The notes below the pieces were generated by a model. It did not search any database. It was not told where the DNA came from and saw only the letters and a program-made list of their open reading frames with translations. DNA of 64,000 nucleotides, from assembly GCA_024036415.1 (NCBI GenBank), contig JAMWET010000024.1:496001-560000 (forward strand). Reading direction: 5' to 3'. A program made the position numbers and the translations under genes. This document shows, piece by piece, positions 63,101 to 64,000 of this stretch (its first letter is position 1; each line of letters starts with the position of its first letter). This DNA comes from Prochilodus magdalenae (lineage: Eukaryota > Chordata > Actinopteri > Characiformes > Prochilodontidae).

Positions 63101-63417
63101 AGTTCATTAATAAACCAGATCTGTTTCTCACTGCCATCAAACTCTGTCTGAATATGTAGATGCAGTGTACACACCAGAGGGCTATGATGATGTCATCACT
63201 GCTGGACAGGATTTAGCAGGTGAGTCTAATAACATTCTAATAACACTCTAACATCAGAGTGTTTAGTTAGACATGGATCTGCATCACTGTAATGTTACAT
63301 GCATGACAGACTGTAGTGGAATGATAGTGATGTGGTACATGTGTTTTTAAAATCAATTAACAATTATTACTTTCAGGGTATGATGATGTGGTTGTGATGC
63401 CTAAGAAAGAGGAATAG
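24085..63417 (+). CDS. Gene B: complete 15-SRCR WC1/CD163-like receptor
   Basis: join(24085-24142, 24395-24715, 38020-38322, 39428-39736, 41199-41501, 41653-41961, 47679-47981, 48227-48535, 54816-55118, 55293-55592, 56163-56477, 57209-57523, 57623-57946, 58063-58377, 58480-58785, 58983-59054, 60014-60328, 60419-60460, 60538-60696, 60826-60909, 61466-61528, 62313-62375, 62455-62532, 62982-63044, 63160-63219, 63377-63417). All introns are GT-AG and phase 1. Total 5,433 bp = 1,810 residues plus stop. Signal peptide, 15 SRCR domains, linker, stalk, TM helix, then a tail with YEEV, YEDV, EYYNDV and four YDDV motifs. WC1 co-receptors also carry YEEL/YDDV tyrosines, which supports a leukocyte signalling role by analogy. 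Intron 2 (13.3 kb) is mostly satellite DNA. Domain 10 has lost one cysteine. Confidence 0.92.
24395..24715 (+). CDS. Gene B exon: SRCR domain 1
   Basis: Acceptor cattag, donor CAG/gtaaac, 321 bp. [20 protein letters not shown], then [18 protein letters not shown] and ending MICSG. Nine cysteines because of an extra one in [10 protein letters not shown]. The usual WGTVC reads SATMC, and the GPIWMDD stretch is GVMLKTI, so this N-terminal domain has drifted away from the a-type consensus. Confidence 0.88.
24716..25702 (+). other. Start of gene B intron 2 before the satellite
   Basis: No gene, TIR or LINE structure recognised in this kilobase. A short ACTTAGACTTAGACTTA repeat lies at 24765-24782. 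Confidence 0.5.
25703..27005. repeat. Satellite block 1: 45-bp monomer
   Basis: About 29 nearly identical tandem copies of a 45-bp unit (starts CAGACACCGTACAATATACA, ends TTATACACAATACATA). A variant with AGTACATA in place of AATACATA recurs at about 25971, 26151, 26331 and 26556, so part of the block has a 180-bp (four-unit) higher-order period. Because 45 is a multiple of 3, the minus strand stays open for 442 codons with a 15-residue period. That frame is an arithmetic artefact, not a gene. Confidence 0.95.
27006..27400. repeat. Degenerate junction between 45-bp and 73-bp satellite
   Basis: Monomers here carry small indels and mixed features of both units (for example ACACATTATACACACATACA), marking the boundary of the two arrays. 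Confidence 0.8.
27400..33280. repeat. Satellite block 2: 73-bp monomer
   Basis: About 75 copies. The 73-bp unit is the 45-bp unit with 28 extra bases after CACTCTACACA (GTATACACCATATACACA then ACCACTCCACATATACACA). Two subtypes alternate irregularly: AACCACTCCAC / ACCGACTCCAC, and CACACACCG / CAGACACTG. Copies become irregular after about 32700. The + strand is almost free of G, so strand asymmetry is extreme. Both strands contain long spurious open frames. Confidence 0.95.
33290..33800. repeat. Satellite block 3: second 45-bp array
   Basis: Roughly eleven 45-bp units like block 1, some with AATCTACACA in place of ACTCTACACA, embedded between two 73-bp arrays. Confidence 0.9.
33800..36225. 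repeat. Satellite block 4: 73-bp array with 219-bp higher-order repeat
   Basis: About 30 units, mostly of the CAGACACTG subtype with ACGACTCCAC or ACGACACCAGA. From about 35817 to 36225 three unit variants (CCAGAT..CACTAC, CCACAT..CACTAC, CCAGAT..CAATAC) repeat twice in the same order, a 219-bp trimer. The array is interrupted by the MITE at 35071-35322. Confidence 0.92.
35071..35322 (-). mobile_element. TA-target MITE copy 3 inserted in the satellite
   Basis: 252 bp, opposite in orientation to copies 1 and 2. Starts TCGTCGCTGTCCAAAA, ends CGTTGGACAGCAACGA. TA lies on each side (35069-35070, 35323-35324). Removing the element and one TA rejoins a normal monomer (GACTCCACG-TA-TACACAATGCATACAG), so it inserted into an existing satellite unit. 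Confidence 0.88.
36260..36970 (-). mobile_element. LINE 3' half abutting the satellite
   Basis: Minus-strand translation: [57 protein letters not shown], then a 3' region with an AT-rich tail directed toward the satellite at 36225. Same class as the fragment at 1-440. Open for 123 codons but truncated at the 5' side. Confidence 0.75.
36970..37700 (+). mobile_element. LINE reverse transcriptase remnant, opposite strand
   Basis: Plus-strand reading, broken by stops, gives [20 protein letters not shown], then [39 protein letters not shown] and [10 protein letters not shown] dead RT tail lying back to back with the previous element. Confidence 0.7.
38020..38322 (+). CDS. Gene B exon: SRCR domain 2 (b-type)
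   Basis: Acceptor ttttag, donor CTG/gtaagt, 303 bp. [37 protein letters not shown], ending LVCAG. Eight cysteines, including the one lost in gene A domain 2. It follows the 13.3-kb satellite intron. Confidence 0.92.
38323..39427 (+). other. Intron, no gene
   Basis: A LINE 3'-end-like phrase (CACTTTTATTGTCCCGTCAC near 38583) and a (TTAA)n run at 39342-39360 are the only structures noted. Confidence 0.45.
39428..39736 (+). CDS. Gene B exon: SRCR domain 3 (a-type)
   Basis: Acceptor tacag, donor CAG/gtaggc, 309 bp. [36 protein letters not shown], ending GVICSG. Eight cysteines. It shares GQGWDMRD and [10 protein letters not shown] with gene A domain 7, not with gene A domain 3, an example of reshuffled similarity. 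Confidence 0.93.
39737..41198 (+). other. Intron, possible transposon end at 40374
   Basis: CAGGGTGACCACACATCCTC at 40374 resembles the start of a fish hAT-type element, but I found no matching far end or target duplication. The rest is unassigned. Confidence 0.3.
41199..41501 (+). CDS. Gene B exon: SRCR domain 4 (b-type)
   Basis: Acceptor tttttag, donor CTG/gtaaga, 303 bp. b-type with DADFGQQD for DADFDQQD, removing one acidic residue of the likely cation-binding cluster, and EEFQC for EELQC. Eight cysteines. Its donor-side intron start GTAAGAAATACAT is shared with domain 6, pointing to recent cassette duplication. Confidence 0.93.
41653..41961 (+). CDS. Gene B exon: SRCR domain 5 (a-type)
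   Basis: Acceptor tgtacag, donor CAG/gtaagt, 309 bp. Standard a-type start. The segment between sixth and seventh cysteines is [13 protein letters not shown], different from other a domains. Eight cysteines. Confidence 0.93.
42241..43200 (+). mobile_element. Tc1-like transposon, decayed and right-truncated
   Basis: Begins with the typical end TACAGTGGGGCAAAAAAGTA, then ATTATGGTGGAAAATAAGTA near 42363. A transposase start [20 protein letters not shown] is at 42546, broken by stops. Around 42900-43150 the text resembles the DDE region ([12 protein letters not shown] and GGGNTMFG). No right inverted repeat was found. Confidence 0.75.
43925..44330 (-). mobile_element. LINE reverse transcriptase remnant
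   Basis: Minus strand: [20 protein letters not shown], then [40 protein letters not shown] and SQSNAEKL. Part of the RT palm/thumb region of a fish LINE, open for 123 codons but lacking both ends. Confidence 0.75.
44525..46028 (-). mobile_element. Tc1/mariner element with long transposase frame
   Basis: Subterminal inverted repeats of about 92 bp pair 44530-44622 with 45846-45937 (GAATTCAGAATAGAACACAA on the left). The right end continues for about 90 bp to ..CCGGTTTGTA, but the left end lacks that outer part, so the element is truncated on one side. It lies in the intron between gene B domains 5 and 6. Confidence 0.82.
44663..45571 (-). CDS. Tc1-family transposase, near complete
   Basis: 302-residue frame on the minus strand. 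It starts inside the second helix-turn-helix ([20 protein letters not shown]), has [20 protein letters not shown] with the first catalytic Asp, [14 protein letters not shown] with the second, and [11 protein letters not shown] with Glu, giving DD34E. The usual N-terminal start lies further right (about 45600-45680) but is out of frame, by a small insertion near 45625-45645. So it is long but probably inactive. Confidence 0.85.
   Translation of the reverse strand: MHNIIKRFRESGTIAVRKGQGRKTLLDARDLRALKRHCTSNRNATVKEITEWAQEYFQKALSVNTIHRAIRRCQLKLYSAKRKPFLSKLHKLRRLHWARGLLKWSVAKWKTVLWSDESRFEVLYGTLGRHVIRTREDKDNPSCYQRSVQKPASLMVWGCMSACGMGSLHVWKGTINAENYVQVLEQHMLPSRRHLFQGRPCIFQRDNARPHSAAITTSWLRRRRIRVLKWPACSPDLSPIENIWRIIKRKVRQRRPKTIEQLEAYIRNEWESIPISKLEKLVSSVPRRLLSVVRRRGDATQW
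46045..46260 (-). mobile_element. L1-like LINE fragment
   Basis: Minus-strand translation includes [12 protein letters not shown] preceded by KWGK, the conserved RT entry motif of L1-type elements, plus upstream LTQEELSDL. Very short remnant. Confidence 0.5.
46694..46841. repeat. 148-bp perfect-looking hairpin (MITE-like)
   Basis: Left arm 46694-46743 (CAGACAGTAATTTATTAGAC..) pairs with right arm 46782-46841 (..AATAAATTACTGTCTG), a stem of about 50 bp with a 38-base loop and a 10-base bulge on the right arm. No clear target duplication. Either a small MITE or an independent inverted duplication. Confidence 0.7.
46842..47678 (+). other. Intron, no gene
   Basis: AT-rich sequence upstream of gene B domain 6, with no repeat family or open frame that I can assign. 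Confidence 0.4.
47679..47981 (+). CDS. Gene B exon: SRCR domain 6 (b-type)
   Basis: Acceptor aatag, donor CTG/gtaaga, 303 bp. [29 protein letters not shown] (Arg to Gln), [10 protein letters not shown], ending LVCAG. Eight cysteines. HNCSH is HSCSH here, which removes one N-glycosylation sequon. Confidence 0.93.
48227..48535 (+). CDS. Gene B exon: SRCR domain 7 (a-type)
   Basis: Acceptor tttacag after a (TC)n-rich tract, donor CAG/gtaaac, 309 bp. Typical a-type, except that SRGWGKHNC is [10 protein letters not shown], losing a Trp found in most a domains. Eight cysteines. Confidence 0.92.
48800..50480 (-). mobile_element. RTE-type LINE remnant (endonuclease region)
   Basis: Minus strand: [20 protein letters not shown] then FYCQLEQ, typical of an APE-type endonuclease of fish RTE/BovB-like LINEs. 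Next comes [18 protein letters not shown], then a connecting region and RT debris down to about 48800. Two frames of 62 and 162 codons are separated by a stop. Inactive. Confidence 0.75.
50650..50900 (-). mobile_element. LINE RT fragment
   Basis: Minus strand gives [20 protein letters not shown] then NVLLSGCC and KYLNKIQ, the thumb region of an RT. It is a short remnant next to LTR-like sequence. Confidence 0.6.
50900..51090 (+). repeat. Fragment related to the 21715-22179 LTR
   Basis: Shares the TTTGCCTGGTTTTTGACG / GACCCTGCTTTGCC wording and an AATAAACC near 51068 with the 3' half of that solo LTR. Left boundary unclear. Confidence 0.4.
51258..51317. repeat. (TG)n(TATG)n(CA)n microsatellite
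   Basis: TGTGTGTGTATGTATG passing into TATATATACACACACACAC, a compound repeat that is self-complementary. Confidence 0.9.
51320..53335 (-). mobile_element. LINE, about 2 kb, minus strand
   Basis: The 3' end near 51330-51420 has the usual TTTATTTGTATAGCACCTTT then AAAAGTGCTTTACATT phrase. Then in minus direction [59 protein letters not shown] motifs follow in broken frames (52200-52900), and [20 protein letters not shown] lies near 53300. Stops and frameshifts are scattered, so it is inactive. Lies in the intron between gene B domains 7 and 8. Confidence 0.8.
53380..53980 (-). mobile_element. Probable DNA transposon remnant
   Basis: Minus-oriented text (CTCACTTTTTTATTATTTGC, CATTGTAATGTT..-like stretches, ACACTTTATGATCTCCAAGC) resembles the 3' half of a decayed fish DNA transposon, but no catalytic motif can be read and ends are not defined. 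Confidence 0.3.
54816..55118 (+). CDS. Gene B exon: SRCR domain 8 (b-type)
   Basis: Acceptor tgtag, donor ACTG/gtacgt, 303 bp. [33 protein letters not shown] (Asp to His), ending LVCTG. Eight cysteines. Donor differs from the GTAAG used by the other b exons. Confidence 0.92.
55293..55592 (+). CDS. Gene B exon: SRCR domain 9 (variant a-type)
   Basis: Acceptor cttacag, donor CAG/gtaggt, 300 bp. [40 protein letters not shown], then [20 protein letters not shown] and [11 protein letters not shown]. Same three-codon deletion as gene A domain 9. Eight cysteines; ends IHCSG. Confidence 0.92.
55790..55960 (+). mobile_element. Possible LINE RT scrap
   Basis: GGTTCAGTCTTAGACCCCTT reads GSVLDP, and ACTGATGAGCTGTCTCTCTA reads TDELSLY, a decayed echo of the RT motifs QGSVLGP and YADDTQLY at reduced spacing. 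Weak. Confidence 0.3.
56163..56477 (+). CDS. Gene B exon: SRCR domain 10 (seventh Cys lost)
   Basis: Acceptor ccgacag, donor CAG/gttgag, 315 bp. [20 protein letters not shown] with a b-type core ([19 protein letters not shown]). The usual KHNCSHD is RLNRTHD (CGC at 56441-56443), leaving seven cysteines. In group B domains this residue bonds the second cysteine (TVC), which is still present. Confidence 0.9.
56478..57208 (+). other. Intron, no gene
   Basis: AT-rich 730 bp without recognised repeats. The matching intron of gene A is only 111 bp (12145-12255). Confidence 0.45.
57209..57523 (+). CDS. Gene B exon: SRCR domain 11
   Basis: Acceptor gttcag, donor GTG/gtgagt, 315 bp. [20 protein letters not shown], ending VICSG. 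Eight cysteines. Nearly identical to gene A domain 11 at all codon positions: five differences counted by eye. Confidence 0.93.
57623..57946 (+). CDS. Gene B exon: SRCR domain 12
   Basis: Acceptor tttcag, donor CAG/gtaagt, 324 bp. [20 protein letters not shown], with the same displaced cysteine pattern as gene A domain 12 (no TVC cysteine, extra HMC). The 3' third differs strongly from gene A ([20 protein letters not shown]). Confidence 0.92.
58063..58377 (+). CDS. Gene B exon: SRCR domain 13
   Basis: Acceptor tttcag, donor CAG/gtaatg, 315 bp. [20 protein letters not shown], then [20 protein letters not shown]. Nine cysteines: the standard eight plus one in FQLCGEDEC. Confidence 0.92.
58480..58785 (+). 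CDS. Gene B exon: SRCR domain 14
   Basis: Acceptor caccag, donor CAG/gtcagt, 306 bp. [49 protein letters not shown], ending ITCSG. Eight cysteines. It lies only 102 bp after domain 13. Confidence 0.92.
58983..59054 (+). CDS. Gene B exon: 72-bp linker before domain 15
   Basis: Acceptor aaaag, donor TCAA/gtaagg, phase 1/1: [20 protein letters not shown] and four more residues. Same length and position as gene A 15103-15174. No cysteines. Predicted extracellular spacer; no known domain recognised. Confidence 0.75.
59347..59690 (+). repeat. Diverged LTR-like fragment
   Basis: TGTCTGGTGATGG.. followed by GATTCCGATCTCCCGGACTC matches the start region of the LTR at 21715. The right boundary near ATTTATCATTGTCA is a guess, and no target duplication was found. 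A short GGTTAGGGTTAGG just upstream (59236-59249) is telomere-like but only two units. Confidence 0.4.
60014..60328 (+). CDS. Gene B exon: SRCR domain 15 (membrane-proximal)
   Basis: Acceptor atgtag, donor CAG/gtcagt, 315 bp. [40 protein letters not shown], ending VTCAG. Eight cysteines. Confidence 0.93.
60419..60460 (+). CDS. Gene B exon: stalk
   Basis: Acceptor ttgcag, donor ACAG/gtactc, 42 bp: [14 protein letters not shown]. Thr/Ser/Pro-rich membrane-proximal stalk, four codons shorter than in gene A. Confidence 0.8.
60538..60696 (+). CDS. Gene B exon: transmembrane segment
   Basis: Acceptor tttacag, donor AGAG/gtagag, 159 bp. [20 protein letters not shown] then a helix [20 protein letters not shown] followed by NRRLRR on the cytoplasmic side. 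No charged residue inside the helix, so no sign of pairing with a charged adaptor such as FcRγ or DAP12. Confidence 0.9.
60697..60746 (+). CDS. Gene B optional read-through tail (intron retention)
   Basis: Unspliced, the frame continues [16 protein letters not shown] then TAA, 16 residues, the same length as in gene A ([16 protein letters not shown]). Changes are mostly conservative (R/K, T/A, I/V, L/I, I/L). It would replace the tyrosine-rich tail with a short one. Whether it is expressed needs RNA evidence. Confidence 0.4.
60826..60909 (+). CDS. Gene B exon: cytoplasmic 1 (YEEV)
   Basis: Acceptor ctcacag, donor ACTG/gtaata, 84 bp: [20 protein letters not shown] then RLITKRIT. One motif, IYEEV; the second tyrosine of gene A is absent. 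The juxtamembrane SKRRRK is strongly basic. Confidence 0.85.
61466..61528 (+). CDS. Gene B exon: cytoplasmic 2 (YEDV)
   Basis: Acceptor gacag, donor TCAG/gtaaga, 63 bp: [20 protein letters not shown] then S. Acidic context after the tyrosine. Confidence 0.85.
61529..62312 (+). other. Intron, no gene
   Basis: A GT/GA-rich microsatellite at 61547-61590, then unassigned sequence. GGTATAACACAGTGGTAAAC near 61761 looks faintly like a tRNA A-box, without a convincing B-box. Confidence 0.4.
62313..62375 (+). CDS. Gene B exon: cytoplasmic 3 (EYYNDV)
   Basis: Acceptor ttccag, donor AAAG/gtgggt, 63 bp: [20 protein letters not shown] then K. Motif YNDV. This exon exists only as a decayed remnant in gene A (17733-17830). 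Confidence 0.82.
62455..62532 (+). CDS. Gene B exon: cytoplasmic 4 (NYDDV)
   Basis: Acceptor ttttag, donor GCAG/gtgtgt, 78 bp: [20 protein letters not shown] then TLDRLA. First of four YDDV copies. Confidence 0.85.
62982..63044 (+). CDS. Gene B exon: cytoplasmic 5 (LYDDV)
   Basis: Acceptor aacag, donor TCAG/gttagt, 63 bp: [20 protein letters not shown] then S. Shares YDDVISAG with the previous exon, indicating mini-exon duplication. Confidence 0.83.
63160..63219 (+). CDS. Gene B exon: cytoplasmic 6 (GYDDV)
   Basis: Acceptor tgtag, donor GCAG/gtgagt, 60 bp: [20 protein letters not shown]. No counterpart was seen in gene A between 18185 and 18433. Confidence 0.82.
63377..63417 (+). CDS. Gene B last coding exon (YDDV, stop)
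   Basis: Acceptor tttcag, 41 bp: [16 protein letters not shown] at 63415-63417. Ends the 1,810-residue frame. Confidence 0.87.
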
Positions 63418-63698
63418 ACCACCGGACAGAGACCCGAATAGCACATCTGCTCAGGAAAGGACCTTTAAAACCTTTAAGGTTAAACAATACCGAAAGTTCT
63501 AATGTTGAGTTTTAAGGATATTATTTTGTATTCTTTTATTCTAGATCATTTTATTCTAAACCACTTATTAACTGCTTATTTTTTAAAACAAATAACTTAT
63601 TATATTGGTTTCAGTTTCAGGGTCTGTCAGGGTCTTCTTACACTTATTCACTTGCTTTGTTAGTTTGCTTTCCTGTTTGCTCAGACTGCATTCTTCTC

Positions 63699-63812
63699 AC
63701 CAGTCTGTATTCTGTTCACCAGTCTGTATTCTGTTCACCAGTCTGTATTCTGCTCACCAGTCTGTATTCTGCTCACCAGTCTGTATCCTGCTCACCAGTC
63801 TGTATTCTGCCC
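63699..63812. repeat. 19-bp minisatellite in gene B 3' UTR
   Basis: Six tandem copies of CCAGTCTGTATTCTGYYCA with one or two substitutions each, plus a partial copy at 63682. Lies between the stop codon and the polyadenylation signal, so it would be transcribed. Confidence 0.9.
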
Positions 63813-63934
63813 ATTCACTTCCACTTCCCCCAGTCCTGGTTCAGAGTATATTTTGCATGATCAGCATTTCAGTCATTGATATCTACATTGTATTTACCTT
63901 TTTTTCATAACTGACATAAACCTACATACACATT

Positions 63935-63940
63935 AATAAA
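63935..63940 (+). promoter_or_regulatory. Polyadenylation signal of gene B
   Basis: Canonical AATAAA 518 bp after the stop codon, followed by a G/T-containing region (GGCTGTTTCC, GATTGTGTC). Probable 3' end near 63955-63965. Confidence 0.7.
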
Positions 63941-64000
63941 GGCTGTTTCCCCATAAACAGCAGCTTAAAGGCTGATTGTGTCATCTTCAAAGTCAAATGA

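Overview
The window is eukaryotic and fits a ray-finned (teleost) fish. It has long introns, vertebrate-type scavenger-receptor cysteine-rich (SRCR) exons with phase-1 borders, Tc1/mariner and hAT DNA transposons, several non-LTR retrotransposon remnants, solo LTRs and a large intronic satellite. I cannot name the species.

Two paralogous genes lie head to tail on the + strand. Both encode large type I membrane receptors of the WC1/CD163-like group B SRCR family. Gene A (710-18483, 5' end outside or not found) has 23 recognisable exons: 15 SRCR domains, a 72-bp linker exon before the last domain, a short stalk exon, a transmembrane (TM) exon and five small cytoplasmic exons (about 1,760 codons). 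Gene B (24085-63417) looks complete, with 26 exons: a signal-peptide exon, 15 SRCR exons in the same order, the same linker, stalk and TM exons, and seven cytoplasmic exons. Its exon lengths sum to 5,433 bp, which is 1,811 codons including stop, with no frame break. All internal introns are phase 1, so every internal exon can be skipped or duplicated in frame.

The ectodomain runs: domain 1; four cassettes of a b-type ([20 protein letters not shown]) plus an a-type ([21 protein letters not shown]) domain as domains 2-9; then domains 10-15, each distinctive and matched one-to-one between the genes. Some exons (11, the 5' part of 12, the start of 13) are almost identical between A and B while their introns, TM exons and tails are strongly diverged. 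This suggests exon-limited gene conversion. Tails consist of mini-exons that mostly carry one tyrosine motif each (YDDV, YEDV, YDEI). Gene A alone has two YxxL/I motifs seven residues apart (ITAM-like). Both genes also keep an open, equal-length read-through past the TM exon donor that would give a 16-residue alternative tail.

By region: 1-709 LINE debris; 710-18483 gene A, with hAT, MITE, LTR and Tc1 insertions in introns; 18484-24084 intergenic, with two solo LTRs and a LINE remnant; 24085-24715 start of gene B; 25703-36225 a 10.5-kb satellite in gene B intron 2 built from 45-bp and 73-bp monomers and containing one MITE insertion; 36260-63417 the rest of gene B, with Tc1, LINE and LTR debris in introns; then a 3' UTR with a 19-bp minisatellite and an AATAAA. 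I see no rRNA, tRNA or CRISPR. By family knowledge the ectodomains should bind ligands (microbial surfaces, host glycoproteins) and the tail tyrosines should recruit SH2 proteins after Src-family phosphorylation. Neither is shown by the sequence itself.
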